A DNA stretch of 64,000 bases from Moniliella sp. 'wahieum' (lineage: Eukaryota > Basidiomycota > Moniliellomycetes > Moniliellales > Moniliellaceae). Under the pieces are notes generated by a model. That model searched no databases. It had not been told where the DNA came from and saw nothing but the letters and a program-made list of their open reading frames with translations. This document shows, one piece after another, positions 36,619-47,387 of this stretch (positions within the stretch are counted from its first letter, which is position 1; every line of letters starts with the position of its first letter). The position numbers were made by a program, and so were the translations under genes. The stretch spans positions 744,001 through 808,000 of the forward strand of contig RSEE01000001.1 in NCBI GenBank assembly GCA_003971905.1, written 5' to 3'.

Positions 36619-36714
36619 TGGTCAATATGAGGCTTGAACTCATGACCTTGGCATTACCAACACTCTTAGAAAGACATATTAGTACCACGCTCTGACCAAC
36701 TGAGCTAATCGACC
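36619..36714 (-). tRNA. tRNA-Ile (AAT) with a 22-nt intron
   Basis: Minus strand: acceptor GGTCGAT pairs with ATTGACC (one G–T), discriminator A. D-arm AGCTCAGTTGGTCAGAGC; anticodon stem TGGTA/TGCCA with loop CTAATA…A (anticodon AAT). Variable AGGTC; T-arm ATGAG–TTCAAGC–CTCAT. An intron of about 22 nt follows the base 3' of the anticodon. Mature length is 74 nt. It is divergent from the CENP-C gene, about 200 bp away, and a short T run follows its 3' end as a pol III stop. Confidence 0.94.
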
Positions 36715-36914
36715 GATTGTCCAACTTTAAATTGTAGCAATTTTCCGCGGTTGGAAACGCGGAGTACGGTGGAGCCGATGGGCTGCTGCCGGAATCTTTG
36801 CTTCGAAGGTGGACGTTGACCACCACCATCGTCACGCTTTCCCGCTTTCGCTTAGCACGCCAGAGAAGCCTCGCATACGCATTTCCAGTGAACGTCCTGA
36901 GCAGCCCTGCTACC

Positions 36915-38762
36915 ATGCGCGCCCAAGTGGACCCCCTCTTTCGCGGACAGCTGCATGCTGGTAGCGCCTGCAGCAGCCACCTCATTGCCCAGCAGGACTC
37001 CAACATGGCCATGTACCGAAGCAAGTACCGGCATATCCTGCGCATTAACCAGGACGTTGGATTGTGTGATGTATGGTCGGGGACCCATGCAGGAGTACGA
37101 CGATACCGACGATACGGAGGAGGAGAAGAGGACGACGAGGAAGAGGAGGGGGGGTCAGCGAATGATGCGCGGTACGAAGGATCCCTTTCCCATTCATATT
37201 TCCGTGGTGCCTCGATTCGAACATTTCTAGCATCTGCTTTGACACGAGAAAAGACCCAGGTTGGCCCGCGGTCTAAGCCACGCAGTTCTCGTCCCAGCAA
37301 GCGCAACTGGATGGAGGAAGGGAGTGATGATGACGAGTACCACGACGAGGGAGACCAAGAAGAGATGGCATCAGGTTCTTCGTCCCCACATGGCCAAATA
37401 AAGAAATCGATACCCCGTCGACGTCTACGTCCATCTAACCTCGCTAAGCGCAACAGTTCGCATGCTGATGTTCAACCACCATCAAAGCCACCTACTTCAA
37501 AAACCAACAAGAACATGAAGACGTCGCATGGGCCTCCAAAACAGCGGAAGAGGACACATGAAGACACGTCCTCTACGCTTTCCCACTCTGAGCGAGAGGT
37601 ACAAGAGAGAAATCGGCATACTCGAGATCCTTCCGATTTGGAGGAAAACGCCAGCCGAGTGAGCAGCCCTGAAAAACCGGCTCGGCTAAGCAGAGTAGGA
37701 CGCAGGAGGGCATCTGCTCCCAGAGGAGTTCCCCTCTCTGCGAAGAGGATAAGAGCGCGCCAAGATGTTGTCGCGAAAGAGGTGGAAGAAGATATCGTAG
37801 GCTCTGACCACCATCGGGGTTCACTCGAAGGATTGCGCCGAAGCACGCGGAACCGGATCAGGCCATTGGAGTGGTGGCGAGGGGAGCGTGCCCAATATGG
37901 TGACCCAAGCCAGGGCGAGGCAACCCGGACTTCGGTCGATGGAGTGGTGGGCCCTACACTGCGCAAGGTTTACCGCGTTCAGCGTGTTGAGGGGGAAGGT
38001 ACCTTTTCGGGCTTGCGCATTGTTGGGCCAAAGCGCTCCAAGTCGAGCACAGCGCCTCGCGCCAAGCAAGAAACGCCCCCCTCTTCAAAGGAAGTGATGC
38101 AAGACCATGGCGTGCTACAACATGAGCCTTTGCAGGAGCAGGAGGGCGGATATGTCGAGTTGGACCCTACTGCTGACAATGTGGCAGTAGAAGACGGGAT
38201 GGACGAGAAGACGGAGCGTACGCAGCGGGTGTGGGATGCAAGCCTCGGTCGGGAAGTGGAGCGGGTGATTGTGTGCACCGCGTCTCAAGCAAGTCCACTG
38301 GTGTCGGATGGAGGCATATATTCCTCCCGAACGCTCTTATCCTCCGACGATATGTTGGTAACGGGGATCATATCGGTCCCGGTAGGCGCAAGCAAGGCCA
38401 CCAATTCAAGCGAAGGCAGCAACTATGTACGTTTTCCGTTCTTTGTTAAAACTGTGAGCTTGCAAGATACTGATATTGTATTCTGAACAAAGATCTTTTT
38501 CGTGATCCAGGGGGCGGTTTTGGCCAAGGTAGGTCGAAGCGAGTTCATCATTGCTCCGGGTGGGATGTTTCTCGTACCACGAGAGAACTACTATTCCCTT
38601 GTCAATGTGTCACAACGAGAGTTAAAGCTCTACTTTACCCAGTCCCCGATCAGTACTCCGGGGACAAAGCCCTCCCAGTCTAAATCTCGTCCTTTCTGGG
38701 AGATATATCGCCCTCGATGTCCCGCTTATATCGTTTTGCCGACAATACCCACAGTAGTGTGA
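36915..38762 (+). CDS. MIF2: Inner kinetochore protein CENP-C/Mif2
   Basis: CENP-C binds the centromeric (CENP-A) nucleosome and links it to the outer kinetochore. The long exon (to 38426) is basic and Ser-rich with acidic patches. It holds the CENP-C motif GLRRSTRNRIRPLEWW (about 37829–37876), where the Arg contacts the H2A/H2B acidic patch and the Trp pair contacts the CENP-A tail. Intron 38427–38492 is followed by the cupin dimerisation domain (FVIQGAVLAKVGRSEFIIAP, GGMFLVPRENYYSLVNVS, ELKLYFTQ), ending at 38762. No frame break over 1.8 kb. The ATG at 36915 is the first in frame; the N-terminal Mif2 block that recruits the Mis12 complex is not visible, so upstream exons may exist. HIS3 starts 36 bp after its stop. 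Confidence 0.92.
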
Positions 38763-38797
38763 CCTGTGGCCGCTTTGCCATACAACTTTCCCTCGCC

Positions 38798-39503
38798 ATG
38801 TCGGCTTCCGAGGTGCAGATTCGCCAAGTCACCGTGCAGAGCGAGGCGGGAGAGAGAAGCATTGATCGCTCACCATAGCCTTGGACACGTCTCCTGCTGA
38901 ACCTCAGGCCATCTCCATCTCAACTGGGAATGGGTTTTTGGAACACATGTTCACTACGCTCGCCAAACACGGCGGCATGTCCTTGATGCTCAAGTGCAAT
39001 GGTGACCCGTGAGTCGACGACCACCATACCGCGCTGAGGACTGTGCGATTGCCCTGGGCGATGCATTTCAGCAGGCGCTTGGTTCTGTGCGTGGCATTCC
39101 TCGATACGGCACTGGCTTGCCTCCCTCGACGTGTCCCTGTCGAGGGCTGTGCTGGACATTTCCCTGGTGCGGGCACTGCGTTCCCCGTTACCGATCTCCA
39201 CCTCCGGCGGGAAAGATTGGTGATCTGTCGACCGAAATGATCCCGCACGTATTTGCTTCGTTTGCTACAGCTGCCCATGTTACACTTGATTTGGACATTT
39301 TGCGTGGCGAGATTGGTCACTCACCGCGCCAAATCAGCCTTCAAGGTGCTTGCCCTGACCTTCAAACAGGCTACTGCTCGCACTGGATCGACCGATGTGC
39401 CTAGCCCAAAGGGTATGTTTATCTTCTTGCATCTTGTTCCTTTTCTGACCCTGTGCTGACACTTGGTCAGGTGCACGTTGAACTTGACACGCCGACACCC
39501 TGA
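38798..39503 (+). CDS. HIS3: Imidazoleglycerol-phosphate dehydratase
   Basis: Catalyses the sixth step of histidine synthesis, turning imidazoleglycerol phosphate into imidazole-acetol phosphate with two Mn ions. Blocks in order: MSASEVQIRQVTVQSEAGE (start 38798), AISISTGNGFLEHMFTTLAK, HGGMSLMLKCNGD, VDDHHTA plus EDCAIALGDAFQQALG (metal-binding DDHH and E), KIGDLSTEMIPHVFASFATA, HVTLDLDILRGE, KSAFKVLALTFKQA and the tail TDVPSPKG before a last intron (39412–39470) and stop about 39503. The second DHHRAE metal motif is only partly readable. At least five frame breaks and one TGA (before VDDHH) interrupt it. All conserved blocks are collinear, so this is either error-ridden sequence or a recently lost gene. 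The promoter must lie in the CENP-C coding region. Confidence 0.85.
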
Positions 39504-40095
39504 ATTGCTTCGTGTCGTCGGGCGATCGGTTTACCTTGATGACGGATCCCCATGCCATCATCCACATACCCCATGCCGTCCCAGGCCGTCTCAGGCCGTA
39601 AAATGAGGGCTACTTCACCAGGGTCATATCGCCTGCACTGCAACTTATTCTTATTGTTCTTCACAAGAAATTGCCCCATGAGGAGAAATGCAAAGATAGC
39701 AAGGCCAAGAGGGAGTGGACCAGGAGAACCAATGACGGCAATGTGAAAGTGGGGTCATAAAGAAAATGCTCGAATGGAGATGGAGGTGGCGATGCGGAGG
39801 AGCGGTGCTCGGGTAGGCAGGGGAATGCCAACCCAAAGGCATCCCCTGCCATGCAAACATCAAATGATCGGTTTTGATCCGATAGGACCACTCGAAGTAG
39901 CTATTTTGGCCAGGAGGACAATCGAGGACAAGGCATATTGGGGAGCAGACATAAAGAGACACAAGCGAGGGTAACGCGAGGGCTGTTGGGCGTCCGGTTT
40001 TGGTTAGTGGAGGGAATTGGTAAAGCCCATGAGCAGGGGCCCAAAACGGATGCTAGATGCGGGTGAAGAGGCCAGCAAAGCGCACCGCATTGGAA
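39504..40095. other. Spacer, no gene recognised
   Basis: No domain, repeat array or RNA gene seen. Confidence 0.5.
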
Positions 40096-40917
40096 TCATA
40101 TCGAGGGGTGGGGTCCAAGGTTCATGGCAATCTCGAGTCGAAAATGGACAGTGAGGTCAGGGTTGAGGCCTAATGGAAAGGAGCGATCCTGGCAAGGCCT
40201 CTCGGTGGTCCTTGGGCCCAGAGAGGAAAGGATTTTCTTCGCCAATCCTAGGGGAAGGGGAAACGTTGTACGAAGACGGGGTGGAGGTAGGTGTGCTGAG
40301 CGGTGGGAGATCGTCTGGCTGGCAAAGGTAGACCAGGAGGTCCAGGTTGACCCAGCGCCGGGGGCTGAAGGACCAGAGTGCGCATCACCACGCACGGTAT
40401 GCACGCGGCAAAGGCACTCGTCCAGGCGGGCCAATGAGCTTGCGGTCACGCCGTCGGTTGGGTCGCGGGGAGGAAGCAGGGGGGAATGAAGAGGGGTGGG
40501 GGCACAGAGAGCACTGCGATGCAAACGCTTGCCGAGCGGCAGTGAAAAGGTAGGTTCAGGGGAAACTGCCATGGATGAGGCGCTGACGTCGTCCATATCA
40601 ACCTCGCCCAAACCGCGCTTGCGAGAGCGGACGGGATCGGGGGCAGGGGGAGTTGGAGGGGGGTCATGGATGATAGCAGGGGGGGAAAGACGCAGGAGCC
40701 GAAGTAGGGGGTCGCGACAGGGGTAGTGGCAGCAGAAGTAGGCGTAGGAGCAGAAGGAGCAGAAGCGCCACGGCCGCGGAGAGGCGCAGGGGCAGAAGAT
40801 ACGGGGTGACGAGCGAGCCCTGAGAGACGGCGGGGCGAGACAAGAGAGCAGCGTGTGGGAGGGTCGGGGAGAGCAGGTTGGTGCACCTGGCCGCTCGTCT
40901 TGGCGGGTGGGGGACAC
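40096..40917 (-). CDS. Hypothetical Ser/Pro/Arg-rich protein
   Basis: An open frame of 273 codons on the minus strand with no family I can name. The stretch RKRGLGEVDMDDVSASSMAV looks like a basic nuclear-targeting patch followed by an acidic patch, and PTPLHSPLLPPRDPTD is Pro-rich. The upstream part is probably frame-shifted, because a neighbouring frame (LRGRGASAPSAPTPTSAATT) reads more like protein than the annotated one. It may be a real, fast-evolving gene or a chance frame in GC-rich DNA. Confidence 0.3.
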   Translation of the reverse strand: MSPTRQDERPGAPTCSPRPSHTLLSCLAPPSLRARSSPRIFCPCASPRPWRFCSFCSYAYFCCHYPCRDPLLRLLRLSPPAIIHDPPPTPPAPDPVRSRKRGLGEVDMDDVSASSMAVSPEPTFSLPLGKRLHRSALCAPTPLHSPLLPPRDPTDGVTASSLARLDECLCRVHTVRGDAHSGPSAPGAGSTWTSWSTFASQTISHRSAHLPPPRLRTTFPLPLGLAKKILSSLGPRTTERPCQDRSFPLGLNPDLTVHFRLEIAMNLGPHPSI

Positions 40918-40989
40918 GGTGGACGTGGACGTGATGGGAGGTAGTGTAGGTGAGCGTCACGCCGCTTTCAGTACTTGCGTCTGGGCGCT

Positions 40990-41017
40990 GACTAGTGACT
41001 AGTGACTAGTGACTACC
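40990..41017. repeat. GACTAGT heptamer array
   Basis: GACTAGT three times exactly, then GACTACC; ACTAGT palindrome in each unit. Confidence 0.9.
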
Positions 41018-41140
41018 TAGGTCACTTGCCATGCAGCGTGATGCATAAGTACGAGCCAGTGCAGGCTAGTGCCCAGCCGGAGCGCTGAGCCAGTCACACG
41101 CCACTAGTCACTTTCCCAGTGTGCCAGCCGGCCCTGGCGA

Positions 41141-41161
41141 TGTGATCGATGATCGATGATC
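41141..41161. repeat. TGTGATC/GATGATC heptamer array
   Basis: TGTGATC, GATGATC, GATGATC in phase; same unit as at 35616. Confidence 0.8.
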
Positions 41162-43036
41162 ATCCCCGAGATGATCGGTCGTCGCTGAGGCTGGGCGCTG
41201 ACGCTGGTCTTTCCCTGCGCCGGTAGAAGCCGCGTGGTGCAGCAGCCGCGGCGGGTAGCAGCGATGCGCTCGGAGTAACTAGCAGCGAGGAAGCGGACAA
41301 TTACGCCGTGTCGCACTGCCAAGTGCCGTTGGGCCATCGGTGCAATGGCATGGTCTGTGAGCAGATAGGGCCGTGTGAACAGGTCTGCGTTTCGTTTCGT
41401 TTGGCCTGTCGTCAATCGTTGCACTACTTCACTGGTCTCCCCACCTCCATCGACCCAGCGCAGGTGCTTAGCATGCAACATGCGCTCCTCGGCTCCAAAG
41501 CGCACTCCCATTCGACACTGAAGTTCAATACTCAGTGTACTCAGTGCTCAATGTGGGTGATGCATGATGTGACTCCTCCTCGATCATCGCAGCTCGGCGC
41601 TTGGAGCTTCTCTAGACCCTGTACAGCTATCTGTGCCACTGCTGCAACTGTGGCGCAGATATCCCCGCCAACGTCGAGATATCCCCACACGCCCGCTGTT
41701 GCAACACATGTGTTGGTTGCAAGTGAATCAGTTAACCATTGGTCATTAGTCATTGTCAACATCCAAGCAGCTTCTCTCCGCCTGCCTGGTCCACACCGTC
41801 GTTTGGTTTTGCATGGCCACACTTATGGTCAGCTGTTTCCGTTGTGCCTGCTCCTGGGCGGCCGCTGGGGGGTGAACGGAGTGAGCCTGGGTGAGTTCAT
41901 TCCGTCAAGCGTCACGCGTCACTATCGGCATTGTGGCATGTACCCATCCTCCCAACGACCCGTTATTTTACACACAACTACAGTGAGGCCCTTGTCTCTT
42001 TCCACTACCATTTGTCTGTTGGCCCGTCTTATTGACCGAGGATCAGATCGCAGAGAGAGGTCCAAGGCCAAATCCACGATGACGTACGCTGCAATGCGGA
42101 CACACGTTGGCGGCGAGCCAATGGAGCCTGTACTCTCTTCCAATTCCCCGAAGAGATGAGCGTAGGCGGGCGTGCGAACAGATACTCCCCAAGAGTCTCC
42201 TTCCGACCCCCAACAGATTGCACCCAATTTAAAACCTCTGGGACGGGCGCCCAGACTGGGAACGCCCATGTCAAGGGCCCCATAGCACGGCGCGAGTCTG
42301 ACATCACTCTTTTCTTCTTCCCCCATCCTTAGTCCGCGGGCTAGAGATATTAGATCCACAGATTCTGTCTTCTCTCTACGTCTGCATAGCAACTGCACTT
42401 TTGGGACGTTACTGCGGCAGATTGATCTCCACGCTCCAGCATGTTTGACATTTCCTATTGCGTTACGCATATATGCCCTTTTGGGTAATCCTGCACCCGT
42501 TTGCGAGCTTCTCTAACGTCTGCGCTTCTCCGCTCAAGCGTTTCAGCTGCAATGCCTTGCTTTGAATCTGGAACGTTTTGAACCCATCGAGCTCTCTTCA
42601 CTAGTCACTGCATTTCAGCTTCACAATCTTTCCATTTAATTGTAACCCTCCAATCTATAGAAGCTATGATTGAGTACAGTGAATTCTATGGGTATGCCAA
42701 TTTGCTTGCTGGGACATGTGGTTGTGGACCTGCCGCTTAGGCAGCGCTCAGCCTGAGCGCGCATGCAGCTTGCGCTACGCAAGCGCATCATGCAATCCAT
42801 CACAGATGCTTGTCATGACGACCCCGGCATTGATGTCTTGGCGATCGACTGTCTCGATGATCTCTCGGTGATCGCAATGGTTAATGTTCGAGAGCATCGG
42901 AGCGGCAGATGTGAATTTTGTGCGTGCGTGGGTATCTCACAGATGTGGCTACGACCAACGTGAATAGTGACTATAGTCACATGTCACATCTAGTCACAGG
43001 AACTAGTGACTATTGATTGTCACAGTGGCCAGAAGT

Positions 43037-43071
43037 GACTAGTGACTAGTGCTAGTGAAGCTTGAAGCCAG
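43037..43071. repeat. Compound heptamer array GACTAGT to AAGCTTG
   Basis: GACTAGT, GACTAGT, GCTAGTG, AAGCTTG, AAGCCAG: one family passes into another without loss of the 7-bp phase. Confidence 0.8.
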
Positions 43072-43514
43072 TCAAGTATTATAGCGACTACAGTGAAGCT
43101 ATTTGAGCTTGAAAAGCTTGAAGCTTGAGGAGCGGTTAAGGAGAGTTCGAGAAGCTGGAACTTGGAGCTTGAAGCTGTAGTAGTTGTACGTTATCGATTA
43201 TCGACCTATGCCCCTGGTCCGCAGCATCTCAGCGCGCTGAGCCGCTTAGGCACTCCGAGGCCTCGAAGCTACCTAGCTGACGCGCTCATCCGGCTGAGGA
43301 GCCTAGTATAGTCCTCGCAGGCCATTTTTTGATGTTCAGCTTTTTAAATCACTGAAACGCCGAGGGTGCTCAGCGCGCTGAGGCTGAGGCGCTGATGGGC
43401 TCAGTCCGTCGCCCTTGAAACTTGAAGCGTAACCACCAGCGCTTTTAGCAACTCGACGCTTATTACCACCGTCTTGTGTGACCCTACATCCTCTCTTCCC
43501 ACCAGCTTCGCACC

Positions 43515-44668
43515 ATGGGCCAGGCCAACGGTCGCGAGGGTCGCAACCGCCTCATCCAACCGTAGCCGCAGCTCTCATGCCCGTCCCGCCAGCTCGATCT
43601 TTATCCCAAGTTCCAGCCCCAGTTCCTCCCCTGTGTCCCCCTCCCTTCCTCTCTCCCGCCCTCCCACGGACCCGATGGCCAGCGCACCTCCAATCTGAGA
43701 TCAGCTGGCCTGCCACTTTTGACTCTGGTCTTCTTGTGACGACTGGAGTGTATGCAAATACGATCCAGGACTACTCGCACGACATTGTCAAGACGCTCAT
43801 CTGTTCTCGCCGTCTTGCCCCGTTCTACCACGGTGTCGATGAGGTGGATGAACTGGCTGGCTGCTTTGCGGGGCGAGTAGTTCCGACTGAATGCCCTATC
43901 TGCATGCTCGTTTATCCTTCACCACTAAATCGTACACGTTGCTGTGCCCAGCACATCTGTACCGAATGTTTTGTCCAGTCCCGTCGTCCCGACCCATTCC
44001 AATCCATTCCGCCCACCAGCCCACCAGTGCCATGCCCCTTTTGCATGAAGGTCGACTTTGGGGTCATCTACAAACCGCCCCGTGCAGTCCTCGAAAACGT
44101 CTTGCTTCATGATCGTCCACCGGAAATTGGCCCAACCGGGCCTGTCCTTGTTCAAGATATGGATCCAATTCAACGTGGCCTTGATACTGCCAATCCGTAC
44201 GTGGTAACCGTCGATGAGATCCGCCCTATGTGGGAGGCACAGCTCGAGGCTGCCAAGGCTGCTCAAGCGCGTAAGGCAAACCCACGCATCGTTATGCGCA
44301 ACGTCGATGGCCACCTGGTACCCGTTGCCTTCAGGTCATCCCGCGTTAGTGCGTCTGCACCCTCCCGTTCGGATGGCGAGCGTGCCCCGGCTATGCGAAC
44401 GGACTCAGGATCAAGGGAGCTTCCTAGGCGGCCCAACTCCCGGCCGAGGGGGCGAGTCGCCCCGTCAGCAGGTGAACTGGAGCAGAGCATGCTGCTACAG
44501 GCCATTCGACAGTCTTTGCTTGATCATGACGAGGAGGAACGGAAGAGAGAAGAAGAACGTACGGACAGCACCGCCTCTCCCACGCCAGTCGAAATGGTAG
44601 ATCCAGCCCTTCGCAGAGGAAACCCCCCTTCCGCGCCCCGATCGCAGCCCACGCGAACTCTGGCTTGA
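43515..44668 (+). CDS. SIP5: SIP5-like RING-type protein
   Basis: SIP5 was found in yeast as a partner of the Snf1 kinase and the Glc7/Reg1 phosphatase, so a role in glucose signalling is likely. The N-terminus MGQANGREGRNRLIQ (ATG 43515) has Gly2, a possible myristoylation site. After a frame-broken Ser/Pro linker come TTGVYANTIQDYSHDIVKTL and RRLAPFYHGVDEVDE. Then the family's zinc site: ECPICMLVYPSPLNRTRCC, QHICTECFVQ and CPFCMKVDFGVIY. The C-terminal part contains ARKANPRIVMRNVDGHLVPV and a helical MLLQAIRQSLLDHDEEERKR, ending at 44668. An alternative frame after 44600 (SSPSSASKPGKGNYDRRLRN) may be the true C-terminus. Breaks lie near 43562 and 43700. Confidence 0.8.
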
Positions 44669-45773
44669 GGGTGCCCGGACCGTTTCTTCACCTTCATCTG
44701 CTTCCAAGCCCGGTAAGGGAAACTATGACCGCAGGCTGCGCAATGCCAACACCACCCCTACTTTGCCAAGAGTCCTTTAAGCTGGCAACCCTCAGCGCAT
44801 CCTCTACCTCTACGAGGGCCAAAACCATCCCGTGCATTCCTACATCGGCCCTGAAGGTTATGATGTTCAACCAATCACCCTACCGATCCGTACCACTTGA
44901 CCCTGTATTTGAACGGGGTGTCCTCGTTGCGTTTGGGGAAGTATACACCATCCAGATCGATGGGGATGATGCTTTTGGTGTGCGATCCAGGCCACTACAT
45001 TATGACATTTACATCTGAACCCTGCCACCTAACCCTGCGCGTTGCATCTCGCCCGTTCCATTCCTGAATGGTTTATCGTGTAATCCTCGTCATCAGTTTT
45101 CTCATCCGTCCAACCTGCGGGACTAAAGCAGAGGAGAAGGGGGGGACATATTTGCACTATTATGACCCTAGCATAAAACCGCTCTGATCTCCTGCCTCGG
45201 AGGTGTGTGGTCACGTTCCTTCTCACCTCCGCATCCGTGGTTTCGATCTCCCGCCCCTCTTCCCGCCTATTCCTCTCGACTCCTTAACACACTCCCCCTG
45301 ACCCCGCTTTCCCTCTGGGTCCATGCTTCTCATCCGCATCCTTCCATGAATGTCTTACCATCTTGTTTCGCTTTCTCCCGCGGCCTGTGTGCCACCATTC
45401 CATATGCTCATCAATGTACTTGTCAGGGGGTTTCCCCCGGCGCGTACGTAGTACCGCTCTATGTACGTTCCTGCAACCCGGGGCGCATTCCGTCTCCGCT
45501 CGGTTGGTGCGTTCTTGTCTGAGACTGCCTCTGGGCGATGGCGTGGAGGATCAGTTGCTGCAGTATACCGAGCAAGTAGCGCAACAGTAGGATGACTGGC
45601 TTTCTCCCCATCATCAGATAGTAAGCTACCCCAACGGGGCCCCTCGGCCTCGTTGCCACTACTGCGGGGACATGAACAGGTCTCAGGCTCTCCGGCTGAG
45701 GTCTCAGGAAACCCATGGCCCCAATGCCAGAATCAAACCCCTAGTTCTGGCCTATTTGCCACAGGGGCGCGTT

Positions 45774-45930
45774 CGACGTTCAACGTAACGTTAAACGTTA
45801 ACGCTAACGCGATAACGTTTAACGTTTAAGTGTTAACTGTGAACGTCACGCGTCAAGTGCCCAACGGCGATAATCGATAACGCGTAACGCGGAACGCGCA
45901 ACGGTTAAACGGAAAGCGTATAATAAGGTT
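45774..45930. repeat. AACGTT/AACGCG palindrome-rich block
   Basis: About 150 bp made almost only of permuted AACGTT, TTAACG, AACGCG and CGATAA words, including two exact AACGTTT heptamers at about 45814–45827. Confidence 0.8.
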
Positions 45931-46420
45931 TAACGTGTTTATACGTTTATCCATCTGATGCATTGCACAGTACTAGTACTGGTTCCTAGACGGACCAGCG
46001 CGGGGGCACGCTGGCGTTGAGACGCTGATGGCGCTGATGCACTGATGAGAGCATTAGGGTCGCGGCGCCGCCACCAAAGCCGAAGGAGGGTGAGCGGTCG
46101 AGTGGCGGCTGTAGGCCAAAGGCGATGATCGATGACATCTGAGATTGGCTGGCCGAGTCTCCTGACCGCCTGACCCTCCGGTCACCGCTGTCACCGGTCA
46201 CCAGCAGTCACGCACATGCATCATGCTACACGCTACCCCCCCAGTAATGGCCTGAGCGCCTGCAAAGAGCGCCTGAGCCCAATGCTTAGGAGCCGTTGAG
46301 CGAACATGCATGTTGCGCATCATGCTCATGTCGGTACGAGATGCGATCTGCCAACAGGCCATGCCGATCGGAGAAAGAATAGGCAGGAAACTGTGACACA
46401 ACAAAGTCAGTATGTAGAAA

Positions 46421-46441
46421 ACTAGTGACTAGTGACTAGGA
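46421..46441. repeat. ACTAGTG heptamer array
   Basis: ACTAGTG, ACTAGTG, ACTAGGA; same family as 40990. Confidence 0.85.
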
Positions 46442-46874
46442 TCGGCGGGAAGAGTGGTGAGAAGATTCCCCTGATTAGCTACGAGGACCGTGACAGAAAC
46501 GACAACGCGTTCAATATTCCATCTCCTGCTTCGGCGCCCAGGCCAAGACAGGCCCCCACGTGTGTTGTGCTAATCAACATGACACTTAAAGCTTAATTCA
46601 ATACCAGGGCATATACCTGCTATAGCACTGCTATATATCTTTCCGCACCAGCCGTCTGTACGTCCAATACGGCTTCCAAGTACCAAGTACTCAGACTGGG
46701 TTCTGAAAGAGTATACTGAGTACTGGTGGATATTCCCCTGCAGAGACGAGAGCGACTCTTACGAGCTCAGTATGGAATCCCCGTGTATGTGTGCCGCCTT
46801 TCCAGCGCCCCGCGAACTTCCCCACGGTTTGACCTGTGGATAGTGCATGTGCTTGGCCAAACTGGTCAGACAGT

Positions 46875-46917
46875 GGTCATCGGTCATCGGTCAGCGGTCA
46901 GCCGGGCAGCCGGGCAG
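46875..46917. repeat. Compound heptamer array GGTCATC to GGTCAGC to CGGGCAG
   Basis: GGTCATC twice, GGTCAGC twice, then CGGGCAGC and CGGGCAG. The unit changes by one base at a time along the array. Confidence 0.85.
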
Positions 46918-47047
46918 AGGGGCAGACCTCAGCCTGAGACCAAAACTGCATATTCGTTTTTTAATGAGCGGATGCAGTGTTGGTGGAGAGCAGCAATTAA
47001 AACGTCAAACTGTGGAGCTACACAGACTCGTTGGGGCATCCTGCGCT

Positions 47048-47068
47048 GCATCATGCATCATGCATCAC
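47048..47068. repeat. GCATCAT heptamer array
   Basis: GCATCAT, GCATCAT, GCATCAC; reverse complement of the GATGATGC/GATGCAT family. Confidence 0.8.
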
Positions 47069-47153
47069 ATGTGATGCGTGACACGTGAGGTGAGCAAGCC
47101 ATGCATACCATGCTCACCATCACCGATCACCAAAATCATTTGATCATCGGCCC

Positions 47154-47220
47154 AATCATCGATCATCGATCATCGCCAAGTCTGGGGCATCTGATCTCCG
47201 ATCTCCGATCTCCGATCTCA
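47154..47220. repeat. GATCATC and GATCTCC heptamer arrays
   Basis: AATCATC, GATCATC, GATCATC at 47154–47174, then GATCTCC three times plus GATCTCA at 47193–47220. Two neighbouring arrays share the GATC core. Confidence 0.9.
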
Positions 47221-47366
47221 GAAAGTTCAACGTACTCTTCACCGTACTAACAACGCTCACGCCCAACACCAATGTGCTTTGCGCTCACCTCTAGCAGAGC
47301 TGCGCGCCCAAGCTCAACCGCCCAACCATCAACAGGAGTGTATAGGTGTGGGGCACCACGGAGCTT

Positions 47367-47387
47367 TTCAAGCTTCAAGCTTCAGGT
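47367..47387. repeat. TTCAAGC heptamer array
   Basis: TTCAAGC, TTCAAGC, TTCAGGT; same unit as at 76 and 1187. Confidence 0.85.

Larger units (their letters stand above)
40918..43514. other. Long spacer with several heptamer families
   Basis: GACTAGT arrays at 40990 and 43037, GATGATC at 41141, AAGCTTG/GAGCTTGA runs at 43058–43175, and GCTGAGGCGCTGATG-type palindromic repeats at 43230–43400. No gene is recognised; the 41308–42159 frame has no domain. Confidence 0.5.

Noticed and set aside
36798-36914. Upstream extension of the CENP-C frame to a TTG
   Set aside because: Eukaryotic nuclear genes rarely start at TTG and the added residues show no Mif2 motif; ATG 36915 was kept.
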